Position numbers and translations under genes: made by a program
The notes under the pieces: generated by a model
Seen by the model: the letters and a program-made list of their open reading frames with translations, nothing else
What the model was told of the DNA's origin: nothing
Databases searched by the model: none
Source: an uncultured Dysosmobacter sp.
Lineage (GTDB): Bacteria; Bacillota; Clostridia; Oscillospirales; Oscillospiraceae
Direction: 5' to 3'
Assembly: GCA_934636905.1 (NCBI GenBank)
Contig: CAKUBJ010000012.1
Coordinates: 1-47,083, forward strand
DNA: 47,083 nt
Part shown: positions 34,170-42,909 of the stretch, one piece after another
Position numbering within the stretch: the first letter of the stretch is position 1
Layout of the letters: every line of letters starts with the position of its first letter

Positions 34170-35402
34170 ATGGAACAACATATTTTCAGCGTCACGGAGG
34201 TCAATGAGCTGGTAAAGCTGCTGGTGGACAACGAACCCATGCTTGCCAATATCTGTGTCCGGGGCGAGATTTCCAATTACAAGATGTATCCCTCGGGGCA
34301 CCACTACTTTTCCCTGAAGGATTCCTCCGGCGCCATCCGCTGCGTCATGTTCAAGGGACAGGCGCTGCGGCTGCGGTTCCGGCCGGAAAACGGCATGAAG
34401 GTGCTGGTGACGGGGCGGGTCAGCGTGTTCCCCCGGGACGGCGCCTATCAGCTGTACTGCAATACCATGACCCCGGAGGGGGCAGGGGATCTGGCACTGG
34501 CCTTTGAACAGCTGAAGGAACAGCTGTACCGGGAGGGGCTGTTCGACCCGGCCCACAAGAAGCCCCTGCCGAAATTCCCTCAGCGGATTGCCATTGTCAC
34601 ATCCTCCGCCGGCGCGGCCGTCCACGACATGATCCGGATCCTGCGGCGGCGCTACCCGCTGGCCAAGGTGATTCTCCTGCCGGTACGGGTACAGGGGGCG
34701 GAGGCACCGCCGGAAATCGCAGGTGCCATCCGGTATGCCGACCGGTGGAACATCGGCGACGTGATTATCACCGGACGGGGCGGCGGCTCCATGGAGGATC
34801 TCTGGGCATTCAATGACGAGCGGGTTGCCCGTGCCATCTACGCCTGCGAAACGCCGGTGATCTCCGCCGTAGGCCATGAGCCGGACGTCACCATCTCCGA
34901 CTTCGTGGCGGACGCCCGGGCGTCCACCCCCTCCAACGCCGCGGAGATTGCGGTGCCGGATCAGGTGGAGCTGCGGCGGTATCTGGGCGGCCTGTCGGAG
35001 CGGATGAGCGGCAGTGAATGCGCCCGGCTGCAAAGTCTGCGGGAGCGGCTGGATGTTCTGCGGCACAAGCGGGCGCTGACGGATCAGATGGCCTATGTCC
35101 AGGACAGGCGCATGGAACTGGCGCACCTTCAGCAGCGCCTCAGTGACCTGGCAAGAGGGGAAATTGCGCGGAAGCGGAATACCTTTACAGCCCTTGCGGC
35201 GTCACTGGATGCCATGAGCCCCCTGAAGGTTCTGCGCCGCGGCTACGCCGTGGCTCGGAACGGGGCGGGGCAGGTGCTGAAGAGCGGCGGAGAAGTGACT
35301 GCGGGAGAACGGGTTTTTGTGACCCTTGGCAGCGGCGGGTTTTCCGCCGTGGTGGATGAGATTGAGGAGGAAGGACATGGCGGCAAAAAAACAGAGCTTT
35401 GA
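34170..35402 (+). CDS. xseA: Exodeoxyribonuclease VII large subunit
   Basis: A 410-residue nuclease subunit with an N-terminal OB-fold (EISNYKMYPSGHHYFSLKD near 30-48), a catalytic domain with GRGGGSMEDLW (about 203-213) and VGHEPDVTISDFVADARAS, and a C-terminal coiled region. With XseB it degrades single-stranded DNA. It overlaps xseB by 26 bases, an arrangement common in Firmicutes. Confidence 0.95.
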   Translation: MEQHIFSVTEVNELVKLLVDNEPMLANICVRGEISNYKMYPSGHHYFSLKDSSGAIRCVMFKGQALRLRFRPENGMKVLVTGRVSVFPRDGAYQLYCNTMTPEGAGDLALAFEQLKEQLYREGLFDPAHKKPLPKFPQRIAIVTSSAGAAVHDMIRILRRRYPLAKVILLPVRVQGAEAPPEIAGAIRYADRWNIGDVIITGRGGGSMEDLWAFNDERVARAIYACETPVISAVGHEPDVTISDFVADARASTPSNAAEIAVPDQVELRRYLGGLSERMSGSECARLQSLRERLDVLRHKRALTDQMAYVQDRRMELAHLQQRLSDLARGEIARKRNTFTALAASLDAMSPLKVLRRGYAVARNGAGQVLKSGGEVTAGERVFVTLGSGGFSAVVDEIEEEGHGGKKTEL

Positions 35403-35613
35403 GGAAAAGCTGACCCGGCTGGAGGAAATCGTGGCGGCGCTGGAGAAGGGGGATGCCCCGCTGGCGGATTCCCTGCGCCTGTTTGAGGAGGGCACCCGCC
35501 TTGCCGGCGCCTGCGCCTCCGAACTGGATCAGGCGGAGCAGCAGGTGGTCAAACTGATGAAGGGGCCGGAGGGTGCGCCGGTGGAACTTCCCTTTGAGAG
35601 TACGGAGGATTGA
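35377..35613 (+). CDS. xseB: Exodeoxyribonuclease VII small subunit
   Basis: A 78-residue helical subunit (SFEEKLTRLEEIVAALEKGD then SLRLFEEGTRLA) of normal length. The start overlaps the xseA 3' end and has a GAGGAGGAAGG site inside xseA. Confidence 0.94.
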   Translation: MAAKKQSFEEKLTRLEEIVAALEKGDAPLADSLRLFEEGTRLAGACASELDQAEQQVVKLMKGPEGAPVELPFESTED

Positions 35614-35619
35614 GAACAC

Positions 35620-36519
35620 ATGGACTTTGAAAAAGAATTTGCGGAAGCAAAGGCGCTGGCGGAACGGCGCCTTGGGGAATTTTTCCCCGGCGGCGGACTG
35701 CAGGAGGCCATGCGGTACAGCCTGCTGGCAGGGGGGAAGCGAATCCGCCCCATTCTGGCCATGAAATTCTGCGAAGCCGCCGGCGGCACCATGGAGGAGG
35801 CGCTGGACTTCGGCTGCGGCGTGGAGATGCTCCACACCTATTCCCTGATTCACGATGACCTCCCCTGCATGGACAACGACGACCTCCGCCGGGGCAGACC
35901 CACCAATCACAAGGTCTACGGTGAATGCACGGCCACGCTGGCAGGGGATGCCCTGCAGGCCGCCGCATTCCAGACCGTGCTTTCCGCCAAGGGCTTCCGG
36001 CAGGGAGGGGACTTCTGCGCCCCGGCAGCGGCGGCGGAAATCCTTGCCTCTGCCGCCGGGGAACAGGGAATGTGCGGCGGACAGTATCTGGATACCATCG
36101 GGGACGGCAAGGTGATTCACACGGAGGAAGAACTGACGGCCATCAATGACAAAAAAACCGGGGCGCTGCTGCGGGCTGCCTGCATGATGGGCGTTGCCGC
36201 TGCCGCCGGGCACCGGGAGGTGGGCAGCGGCTGCATGGATGCCGCCGGGGCCTATGCCTCCAACCTCGGGCTGGCCTTCCAGATTCGGGACGATATGCTG
36301 GACGTCATCGGTGACACCGCTGCCTTCGGCAAGCCCATCGGCTCTGACGCCTCCAATGAGAAATCCACCTATGTGTCCATTCTGGGGCTGGAGGAGTGCG
36401 AGCGCCGGGTGCTGGACTACACGGAAAAGGCCAAGGCGGCGCTGAAAGCGGTCACCTGGCCGGGAGGGACGGCGTTCCTCTGTGCGCTGGCGGATGCCAT
36501 GACGCGGCGGGAAAAATAA
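35620..36519 (+). CDS. ispA: Polyprenyl synthetase (farnesyl diphosphate synthase)
   Basis: A 299-residue trans-prenyltransferase condensing isopentenyl and allylic diphosphates in the cytosol. The first aspartate-rich motif is IHDDLPCMDNDDLRRG (about 82-97), the second is FQIRDDMLDVIGD (about 219-231). It follows xseA-xseB, the standard order in Firmicutes, where dxs often comes next. Here tgt follows instead. Confidence 0.94.
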   Translation: MDFEKEFAEAKALAERRLGEFFPGGGLQEAMRYSLLAGGKRIRPILAMKFCEAAGGTMEEALDFGCGVEMLHTYSLIHDDLPCMDNDDLRRGRPTNHKVYGECTATLAGDALQAAAFQTVLSAKGFRQGGDFCAPAAAAEILASAAGEQGMCGGQYLDTIGDGKVIHTEEELTAINDKKTGALLRAACMMGVAAAAGHREVGSGCMDAAGAYASNLGLAFQIRDDMLDVIGDTAAFGKPIGSDASNEKSTYVSILGLEECERRVLDYTEKAKAALKAVTWPGGTAFLCALADAMTRREK

Positions 36520-36606
36520 TCCGGCAGGCCGGGTGCCTGCCGAAGCTGCGCGGCTATCCCGGAAACCGGAGCACCGCCGGAAGAATCAACGAAAAGGAAT
36601 GTGGTT

Positions 36607-37740
36607 ATGTTCAAGGTTATTAAAAAAGAGGGAAAGGCCCGGCGCGGTGAATTTTCCTGCGCCCACGGCGGCACCGTGCAGACCCCGGTGTTTATGAATG
36701 TCGGCACCCAGGGTGCCATCAAGGGCGGCGTGTCCGCGCTGGATTTGAAGGAAATCGGGTGCCAGATTGAACTGTCCAACACCTACCACCTCCACCTGCG
36801 CCCCGGGGACAAGGTGGTGCGCCAGATGGGTGGGCTTCACAAATTCATGAACTGGGACGGCCCCATTCTCACGGATTCCGGCGGATTTCAGGTGTTTTCT
36901 CTGGCGTCCCTCCGGAAAATCAAAGAGGAGGGGGTCACCTTCGCCAGCCATATTGACGGCCACCGGATTTTCATGGGGCCGGAGGAATCCATGCAGATTC
37001 AGTCCAATCTGGGCAGTGACATTGCCATGGCCTTTGACGAGTGCGTGGAAAACCCGGCGCGGTACGAGTATGCCAAGGCATCGGTGGAGCGGACGCTGCG
37101 CTGGCTTCAGCGGTGCAAGGCGGAGCACGACCGGCTCAACAGCCTGCCGGACACGGTGAATCCCGGGCAGATGCTCTTCGGCATCAATCAGGGGGCCACC
37201 TTTGCTGACCTCCGGGTCTGGCATATGCAGGAGATTGCCAAGCTGGACTGCGACGGCTACGCCATCGGCGGACTGGCGGTGGGGGAGCCGGCAGAGGTTA
37301 TGTATGAGATGATTGACGCGGTGGAGCCGTATGCCCCGGCGGACAAGCCCCGCTATCTCATGGGAGTGGGCACTCCCAGCAACATCATCGAGGCGGTGAG
37401 CCGCGGGGTGGACTTTTTCGACTGCGTGATGCCCTCCCGCAACGGGCGGCACGGCAAACTCTTCACCTGGGAGGGCACCGTGAACATCATGAATGAAAAA
37501 TATATCACCGACGACCGTCCCATCAGCGAGAGTTGTAATTGCCCAGTGTGCCGGAGCCATTCCCGGGCCTATCTGCGGCACCTGTTCAAGGCGGACGAGG
37601 TGCTGGCTCTGCGGCTGGCGGTGCTGCACAATCTCTGGTTCTACAACGAACTGATGGCAAAAATCCGGGAGGCGCTGGATACCGGCTGCTTTGCGGATTT
37701 CCGGGCGCAGTACAGCGGTCGGCTGGAAAAGCGGGCATGA
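36607..37740 (+). CDS. tgt: tRNA-guanine transglycosylase
   Basis: A 377-residue enzyme exchanging guanine-34 of GUN-anticodon tRNAs for preQ1 or queuine. It has the active-site Asp in TDSGGFQVFSL (Asp90), GGLAVGE, the nucleophile Asp in FDCVMPSRNGRHG (about 272), and zinc ligands in SCNCPVCRSH. Whether the substrate is preQ1 or salvaged queuine cannot be told from sequence alone. No preQ1 genes are nearby, but queH is in the window. The ATG at 36607 sits at a better distance from AAAAGGAA than the GTG at 36601. The tgt-yajC order is typical. Confidence 0.95.
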   Translation: MFKVIKKEGKARRGEFSCAHGGTVQTPVFMNVGTQGAIKGGVSALDLKEIGCQIELSNTYHLHLRPGDKVVRQMGGLHKFMNWDGPILTDSGGFQVFSLASLRKIKEEGVTFASHIDGHRIFMGPEESMQIQSNLGSDIAMAFDECVENPARYEYAKASVERTLRWLQRCKAEHDRLNSLPDTVNPGQMLFGINQGATFADLRVWHMQEIAKLDCDGYAIGGLAVGEPAEVMYEMIDAVEPYAPADKPRYLMGVGTPSNIIEAVSRGVDFFDCVMPSRNGRHGKLFTWEGTVNIMNEKYITDDRPISESCNCPVCRSHSRAYLRHLFKADEVLALRLAVLHNLWFYNELMAKIREALDTGCFADFRAQYSGRLEKRA

Positions 37741-37764
37741 CTTTTCCCAAAGCGGAGAAAAAGC

Positions 37765-37792
37765 TTGCAAATAGTGTCGTCTTTGATATAAT
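37765..37792 (+). promoter_or_regulatory. Promoter reading into the yajC leader element
   Basis: TTGCAA at 37765-37770 and a perfect TATAAT at 37787-37792, spacer 16. The start point would fall inside the left arm of the inverted-repeat element at 37793-38072, giving yajC a leader of about 300 bases. Confidence 0.65.
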
Positions 37793-38072
37793 GGTACCAT
37801 CGATTGACAAGGGCAGATACGCCTGCCAGCGTGTCTTTCCGGCGCTTTTTGTCCTTTTCACCTTTGGCGGGCGTCAGCCCGCCTGCGTCTCAAAAGCCCA
37901 AAATCCCTCGAAAATCCATGGCTGGCAGATGCTTTGCAGTTTTGCCGGAGCAGAAATGTATCCAGACAAGGAAAGCCCCGCAGAGAATACTGCCGTATTG
38001 TCAAGGGGCTTGACGCGGTATGGGGATATTTCTGCCCGTCAAAACCGTGTCTGCCTTGTCAATCGATGGTAC
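37793..38072. repeat. 280-bp inverted-repeat-bounded element (MITE or structured leader RNA)
   Basis: The arms GGTACCATCGATTGACAAGG (37793-37812, extending to 37817) and the reverse complement at 38050-38072 pair over about 23 bases with one extra G. TA dinucleotides sit inside both outer ends. Between them lie hairpins at 37866-37883 (GGCGGGC GTCA GCCCGCC), 37973-38011 (AAGCCCC/GGGGCTT with inner AATAC/GTATT), and 38010-38042 (TTGACG/CGTCAA). There is no protein coding. It is either a miniature inverted-repeat transposable element or an untranslated RNA with a closing stem. Confidence 0.8.
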
Positions 38073-38109
38073 AATTCTGATTTGAACACCAAAGGAGAGT
38101 TTTGGAACT

Positions 38110-38478
38110 ATGGAAAGCATTTTTATGATCGTAATCCTTTTTGCGGTGATGTACTTCTTCATGATCCGCCCCGAGAATAAGCGCAAAAAGCAGGCGCAGG
38201 CCATGCGTGACAGCCTGAAGAAGGGCGATGTGATCACCACCATCGGCGGTGTTGTAGGCAAGGTGGTCATGGTGAATCCCAACACCATCATCATTGAAAC
38301 CAGCGAGGATCGCGTCCGCATGGAATTCACCAAGTGGGCCGTCTCTCAGGTGGGTGTTCAGACTGACGACCAGCCTGCCGCCGAGAAGAAGGAGAAGAAG
38401 GCCGATAAGAAGGAAGAGGCTCCCGCTGTGGAGGCTCCCAAGGCGGAGGAAGTTCCTGCCGAGGAAAAGAAGGACTGA
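38110..38478 (+). CDS. yajC: Preprotein translocase subunit YajC
   Basis: A 122-residue protein with one N-terminal membrane helix (about 4-20, ending FFMIRPENKRKKQAQAM) and the conserved GDVITTIGGVVGKVV core. It associates with SecDF in the membrane. The C-terminal 35 residues are a lysine/glutamate/alanine-rich low-complexity tail. An AAAGGAGAG site lies about 12 bases before the ATG. secD and secF do not follow here. Confidence 0.94.
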   Translation: MESIFMIVILFAVMYFFMIRPENKRKKQAQAMRDSLKKGDVITTIGGVVGKVVMVNPNTIIIETSEDRVRMEFTKWAVSQVGVQTDDQPAAEKKEKKADKKEEAPAVEAPKAEEVPAEEKKD

Positions 38479-38494
38479 AAACGGCACGGATAAG

Positions 38495-38526
38495 AAAGGC
38501 GTGGAGCAATGCTCCGCGCCTTTTTT
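38495..38526 (+). terminator. Terminator after yajC
   Basis: AAAGGCGTGGAGCA pairs with TGCTCCGCGCCTTT (one mismatch) and is followed by a run of six T that includes the stem end. Confidence 0.85.
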
Positions 38527-38635
38527 CGTGTGCTGGAAGAATGCCAAGAATGACAGTCGGCGGGAATCCGGCATAAGGCACCCCACTCTGCGAATATGCT
38601 GATGCAGGAGCATATTCGGGGAGGGGGATTTTTTC

Positions 38636-39052
38636 ATGTCCGGAAAGAAAACGGGAGGGTGGAAACAGGTGCTGCTGGGGCTGGCCGTTACGGTGCTGGT
38701 GGACGCGGCGGGGATTCTGCTGGCGGCTCTGCTGACAACCCGGGGAGTGATGGGGGAGGAGCGGGCGTTTCCTCTGCTGGCGGCAGCGGCACTGGCGGCG
38801 GCGTTTGCCGGAGGGCTGGCGGCAGGGAGTGGGAAAGCAGGGGCTTCCGGGGCTTTGCTGAATGCCCTGCTGTTTGGGCTGCTGCTGGCCGCCCTCTGCT
38901 TCAGCAACTGGGAGGGCATCACCCGCCGGGGAGTGTTCCTGCTGGCGGCGATTCTGGCCGGCGGCGGGCTGTCCTGCGCCGTCTGCGGGAAGGCGGGGAA
39001 ACGCCGGGGAAAGCGATTGGTGAAATCTACCAAAAAGCCGCGGCTATCCTGA
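38636..39052 (+). CDS. TIGR04086-type membrane protein
   Basis: A 138-residue protein with four predicted membrane helices (about 10-35, 45-65, 70-90 and 95-115) and a basic C-terminus. Proteins of this family are found beside yajC in Clostridia and their function is unknown. The start has GGAGGGGGA before it. The sequence is alanine/leucine/glycine rich, so the family assignment leans on neighbourhood and topology. Confidence 0.7.
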   Translation: MSGKKTGGWKQVLLGLAVTVLVDAAGILLAALLTTRGVMGEERAFPLLAAAALAAAFAGGLAAGSGKAGASGALLNALLFGLLLAALCFSNWEGITRRGVFLLAAILAGGGLSCAVCGKAGKRRGKRLVKSTKKPRLS

Positions 39053-39178
39053 AAATGCGGCCTGGGGCAGCCGTCGGCGGCTGCCGGGAGTTGTCAGACA
39101 GATATGGGGGCGTTTTGGGAAAAAGAGCCACTACATCTTGCACTTTTAGAGGGGAGGGAGGGGGTAGAAATGCCCTGT

Positions 39179-39209
39179 TTTACATAGTTTACATAATACA
39201 GTTTACATA
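39179..39209 (+). repeat. Three close direct repeats TTTACATA
   Basis: TTTACATA occurs at 39179, 39188 and 39202 in an unusually AT-rich 300-base gap (39053-39359) between the TIGR04086 gene and spoIIM. The repeats lie just upstream of the spoIIM promoter and could be a regulator binding site. The rest of the gap holds no gene. Confidence 0.45.
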
Positions 39210-39255
39210 ACATTTAAGCATAAGTGCCAAAAAATGGTTTTTTTCAGGAAACGGC

Positions 39256-39284
39256 TTGCGAAACCGCTCAATTTGAACTATATT
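39256..39284 (+). promoter_or_regulatory. Possible promoter for spoIIM-xerD
   Basis: TTGCGA at 39256-39261 and TATATT at 39279-39284 are spaced by 17. I looked for a sigma-E site for spoIIM and found none with correct spacing, so this vegetative-type promoter is the best candidate. Confidence 0.4.
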
Positions 39285-39359
39285 TTAATAAGTAACATTT
39301 TACGTCAACCAAACATAAATCTTGTCCCTCTCTCATAAGCTTGGGTGAGGTGATGATTT

Positions 39360-39965
39360 GTGAAACGGAGAGGGATGGAGACGGCCTCCGGCTGGCTGCA
39401 CAGTCTGCTGCTGGCAGTTTTCTTCTTTTTGGGAGTTCTCTCCGGGATTGGCTGCGCAGCCCGGGTTCCCGAAGGCGTAAGCGGGGAACTTTCCCGGTAT
39501 CTCTCCGCCTATCTGGATGCCGTCCGGCAGCAGGCCGCGCCGGTGCCCGGAATCCGGCAGCTGGCGGCGGCGTATTTCTGGGGGCCTGCGGCCGCTTTCT
39601 TCTGCGGCTTTTCCGCCGTCGGGGTGCTTCTGCTGCCGCTGTTGGCCATGGCCTGCGGCTTTTTTCCGGCTTATACCGTCAGCTGCCTGACGGCGGCTTT
39701 CGGCAGCCGGGGCGTGTGGCTGGCGGCTGCGCTTTTTGGATTGCGGTATCTGGTTGTCATTCCGTGTTTTTTCCTGCTGGCTGCGCCGTCTCTGAGGACG
39801 GCTTCTGGCCGGCTCCGGTTTCAGAGCCGGCCTGTGGAGGCGGAAAGCCGCAGGGACTGGCTGCATTTTGCCTGTGTGTGTCTGGTTCTCTTATTGGGGG
39901 GCTGGGTGGATTTCCGGCTGTCGCCGTGGTTCCTGCGCCTGCTGCTGGAACCGATATTTTCGTAA
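39360..39965 (+). CDS. spoIIM: Stage II sporulation protein M
   Basis: A 201-residue polytopic membrane protein with about five helices, matching SpoIIM, which with SpoIID and SpoIIP drives engulfment and septal peptidoglycan remodelling. The FFFLGVLSGIGCAARVPEG segment and the helical pattern fit the family. The GTG start follows GAGGTG by about eight bases. spoIIM-xerD is a common clostridial gene pair. Confidence 0.85.
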   Translation: MKRRGMETASGWLHSLLLAVFFFLGVLSGIGCAARVPEGVSGELSRYLSAYLDAVRQQAAPVPGIRQLAAAYFWGPAAAFFCGFSAVGVLLLPLLAMACGFFPAYTVSCLTAAFGSRGVWLAAALFGLRYLVVIPCFFLLAAPSLRTASGRLRFQSRPVEAESRRDWLHFACVCLVLLLGGWVDFRLSPWFLRLLLEPIFS

Positions 39966-39979
39966 GGGAGGTTGTGAAT

Positions 39980-40861
39980 ATGGACGAGATTGCCCGTTTC
40001 AGCGCCCATCTTACCAACGAAAAACACGCCTCCCAGAATACCGTCAGTTCCTATCTCAGGGATACGACACAGTTCGCCGGGTATTTACATAATCACTACG
40101 GAATCGGCCTGCTGGAGGCGGACAGCGCCATGATTCGGGAGTATATGGAATGGATGCAGGGGCGGGGAAAGTCCGCGGCCTCCGTCACCCGGTTCCTTGC
40201 CTCCATCAAGTCCTTTTATGGCTATATGGTGTCTGTGGGAGAGACGGAGTCCAACCCCGCCCACGGTGTGGCGGCGGCTAAGGTGGAGCGGAAATATCCG
40301 GAAATCCTCACCGCCCGGGAGGTGGAACTGTTCCTGGAGCAGCCGGAATGCGTGGATGCCAAGGGCTTCCGGGATCACGCCATGCTGGAACTGCTGTACG
40401 CCACCGGCATCCGGGTCAGCGAACTGATTGCGCTGGACATGGGGGATCTGAATCTGGCTGCCGGGTTCATCCGGTGTTCCAACGGAAAGAAGGAGCGGAT
40501 TATCCCCCTTTACCACGGTGCCGTCCGGGCTTTGCAGGACTATATCAAGGGCATCCGTCCCCAGCTGATAGCGGACACCGAGGAGCAGGCGCTGTTCGTC
40601 AACATGAATGGAGAGCGCATGAGCCGGCAGGGCTTCTGGAAAATTATCAAGCACTATCAGGAGAAGGCGGGGATTCAGAAGGACATCACCCCCCACACCC
40701 TGCGGCATTCCTTCGCGGCGCATCTGCTGGAAAACGGTGCGGATCTCCGAGCCATTCAGGAGATGCTGGGTCACGCGGACATTTCCTCCACCCAGATTTA
40801 CACCCACGTTGTCAAGAACCAGCTGAAGGATGTATACCAGAAAGCGCATCCCAGAGCGTAA
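39980..40861 (+). CDS. xerD: Tyrosine recombinase XerD
   Basis: A 293-residue tyrosine recombinase resolving chromosome dimers at dif with its XerC partner. Catalytic residues are Arg145 (ATGIRVSEL), His239 and Arg242 (HTLRHSFAAHLLENG), His265 (LGHADISST) and nucleophile Tyr274 (QIYTHV). The N-terminal SAM-like core-binding domain is intact. The start has GGGAGGTTGTGAAT. Its position after spoIIM and its length support a housekeeping Xer rather than an integrase. Confidence 0.93.
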   Translation: MDEIARFSAHLTNEKHASQNTVSSYLRDTTQFAGYLHNHYGIGLLEADSAMIREYMEWMQGRGKSAASVTRFLASIKSFYGYMVSVGETESNPAHGVAAAKVERKYPEILTAREVELFLEQPECVDAKGFRDHAMLELLYATGIRVSELIALDMGDLNLAAGFIRCSNGKKERIIPLYHGAVRALQDYIKGIRPQLIADTEEQALFVNMNGERMSRQGFWKIIKHYQEKAGIQKDITPHTLRHSFAAHLLENGADLRAIQEMLGHADISSTQIYTHVVKNQLKDVYQKAHPRA

Positions 40862-40862
40862 A

Positions 40863-40895
40863 AACCGGCAGGGCAGAGGCTCCGCCGGTTTTTTT
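40863..40895 (+). terminator. Terminator after xerD
   Basis: AACCGGC pairs with GCCGGTT, followed by seven T. Confidence 0.8.
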
Positions 40896-40925
40896 GCGGC
40901 TTTTTTGAAAAATCATTTTTCCGGA

Positions 40926-40952
40926 GAACAAAACCGGGTTCTCCGCCGTCTA
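40926..40952 (+). promoter_or_regulatory. Possible ECF-type autoregulatory promoter
   Basis: GAAC at 40926-40929 and CGTCTA at 40947-40952 with 17 bases between resemble ECF promoters (AAC at -35, CGTC at -10). The same DNA forms a 7-bp hairpin, GGAGAAC with GTTCTCC, at 40923-40944. Confidence 0.4.
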
Positions 40953-40979
40953 ACAGGCAAAAGAAGGGAGGTGGCCGCT

Positions 40980-41459
40980 GTGAACCAGCAGGAATTTGCA
41001 GCCCGGGCAGAGGCCGTCAAGATTCGGCTGTACCGGACGGCATACCTGTATCTGGGAAATGAGTCCGACGCGCTGGAGGCGGTGGATGAAGCCGTGTATC
41101 AGGCGCTGCGGGGGCTGAAGCAGCTACGGCAGCCGGACTATTTTGAAACGTGGATCACCCGGATTCTCATCAACGTCTGCCATAACGAGCTGCGCCGCCG
41201 GAAGCGGTTCCACCCAGGCGGGGAGGATGCCCTGCCGGACACCGCCGGGCCGGACGCCTATGAACATCTGCCGTTGAAGGAAGCCATCCGCCGCCTGCCG
41301 GAGGAACTGCGCAGCGTGGTGATTCTGCGGTTTTTCGCCGGCTGCACCCAGGCGGAAACCGCCGCGGCGCTGAATATTCCGCAGGGCACCGCCGCCACCC
41401 GGCAGAAGCGGGCACTGGCATTGCTGAAACTGGAACTGGGAGAGGAGGAGCCGTCATGA
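40980..41459 (+). CDS. ECF-type RNA polymerase sigma factor
   Basis: A 159-residue sigma-70 family protein with region 2 (about 15-80, including YFETWITRILINVCHNELRR) and region 4 (about 100-150, PEELRSVVILRFFAGCTQAE then HTH). The GTG start is set by GGGAGGTGG about eight bases upstream. The next gene overlaps its stop by four bases and encodes a membrane-anchored DUF4179 protein, the usual anti-sigma partner in gut Clostridia. Confidence 0.9.
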   Translation: MNQQEFAARAEAVKIRLYRTAYLYLGNESDALEAVDEAVYQALRGLKQLRQPDYFETWITRILINVCHNELRRRKRFHPGGEDALPDTAGPDAYEHLPLKEAIRRLPEELRSVVILRFFAGCTQAETAAALNIPQGTAATRQKRALALLKLELGEEEPS

Positions 41460-42904
41460 ACCGCATGGAAGAGTACAAAGCCCTGCTGAATGAGTTGGAT
41501 GCGACGCCGGAAGATCTGGAATATACTGTGAAAAAAGTGCTGAACAGGAAAAATACTTTACAGAAGAAACGGCGTATTTTTGGCATGTCCGCCGGCAGTC
41601 TGGCCGCCTGTTTTGCGGCGTTCGTGCTGCTGGTAAACCTTTCAACGCCGTTTGCCAGAGCCTGCGGCCGGATTCCCGTTCTGGCGGAGCTGGCCAAAGC
41701 GGTGAGCTGGTCCCCCAGCCTGTCCGCCGCCGTGGAGCACGACTATGTGCAGCCCATGGAGCTGTCCCAGTCCCAGAACGGCATCACCGCAAAGGTGGAA
41801 TACCTGATTGTTGACCAGAAGCAGGTGGACGTGTTTTTCTCCATTCACTCCGAAAAATATCAGCATCTGAATCTGGAGCACCCCCGGCTGACGATGCCGG
41901 AGGGGCAGGAGGGCTACGGTTCGTCCCTCAGCACCTACGGTGCCGAAAACGGCGATTTGATGGACTTCCGGATTGCTTTCATGGAGCGGGACGTGCCGGA
42001 TCACCTGACCATGACCTTCGGCGTGTACGACGACCCGGACCGGTACAAAACCAGTGAGCCGGCTGACAAGTCCCTGACGGAGGATTACGGTGACGAAATG
42101 CTGTCCGAAAACCGGGAGGCGCAGCGGGACATTCTGGCCACCTTTACCTTTGAACTGGAATTTGACCCTGCATTCACGGCAAAAGGCACCGTCATCAACG
42201 TGGGAGAAACCTTCCGGCTGGACGGCCAGTCTGTGACGCTGACGGAGGCGGAGCTTTATCCCACCCACCTGCGGCTGAATTTTGACTATGACCCGGCCAA
42301 CACCGCGTGGCTTACGGAACTGAACTTCTATCTGGAAAATGAGCACGGGGAGCGGTTTGACGGCATTGTCAACGGCATTTCCGCCACCGGAAATCCGGAC
42401 AATCCTTCCACCGACTCCGTGTGGCTGGACAGCCCCTATTTCTCACAGGGGGAGCACCTGACCCTCCATGTCACCGGCGTGGCCTGGATTGACAAGGGCC
42501 AGGAGCGGGTAAAGGTTGACCTTGTAAACGGCACCATGGAAAACCCGCCGCAGGATGTCCGATTGGAATGGACGGAGAAGCGGGACACCGGCTGGCTGGT
42601 GTCCTTCAGCAGTACCTATCGCTGGGGCGGGAAAACAGGCTATCAGATTTGGGCAGGGCGCTTTTATGACGCCGGCGGCACCGCCTACGACATCAACCAG
42701 ATAAGCATGACCAATGCGCCCATGATTTTGGGCACCCTGTCCGACGGGGAAGCGGACGCTTACGATGCTGCCGCAAAGGAGGCCGCGGAGGAAGGCCGGT
42801 ACTTTGAAACCTTCGGCCTGAAGGACTATACGGAGGACTGGGTGTGGTTGGAGCCCCGCTGGACCCGGATCACCGACAGCACCGCCCAAGTGGTTATCAA
42901 ATAA
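41456..42904 (+). CDS. DUF4179 membrane protein, probable anti-sigma factor
   Basis: A 482-residue protein with a short cytoplasmic N-terminus (about 1-42), one membrane helix (about 43-64, GMSAGSLAACFAAFVLLVNL) and a large extracellular part that begins with the DUF4179 domain (about 65-260), followed by beta-rich sequence without recognised motifs. It likely holds the upstream sigma factor inactive until an envelope signal is sensed. This role comes from the overlap and family context, and no direct sigma-binding motif is identified. Confidence 0.8.
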   Translation: MNRMEEYKALLNELDATPEDLEYTVKKVLNRKNTLQKKRRIFGMSAGSLAACFAAFVLLVNLSTPFARACGRIPVLAELAKAVSWSPSLSAAVEHDYVQPMELSQSQNGITAKVEYLIVDQKQVDVFFSIHSEKYQHLNLEHPRLTMPEGQEGYGSSLSTYGAENGDLMDFRIAFMERDVPDHLTMTFGVYDDPDRYKTSEPADKSLTEDYGDEMLSENREAQRDILATFTFELEFDPAFTAKGTVINVGETFRLDGQSVTLTEAELYPTHLRLNFDYDPANTAWLTELNFYLENEHGERFDGIVNGISATGNPDNPSTDSVWLDSPYFSQGEHLTLHVTGVAWIDKGQERVKVDLVNGTMENPPQDVRLEWTEKRDTGWLVSFSSTYRWGGKTGYQIWAGRFYDAGGTAYDINQISMTNAPMILGTLSDGEADAYDAAAKEAAEEGRYFETFGLKDYTEDWVWLEPRWTRITDSTAQVVIK

Positions 42905-42909
42905 GGAGG

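Noticed and set aside
39334..39341. CATAAGCT as a sigma-E -10 for spoIIM
   Set aside because: Transcription would begin inside or after the ribosome binding site, leaving no usable leader, and the -35 is poor.
39980..40861. Integrase of a mobile element
   Set aside because: Length, position after spoIIM and residue pattern fit housekeeping XerD, and no phage or element genes lie nearby.
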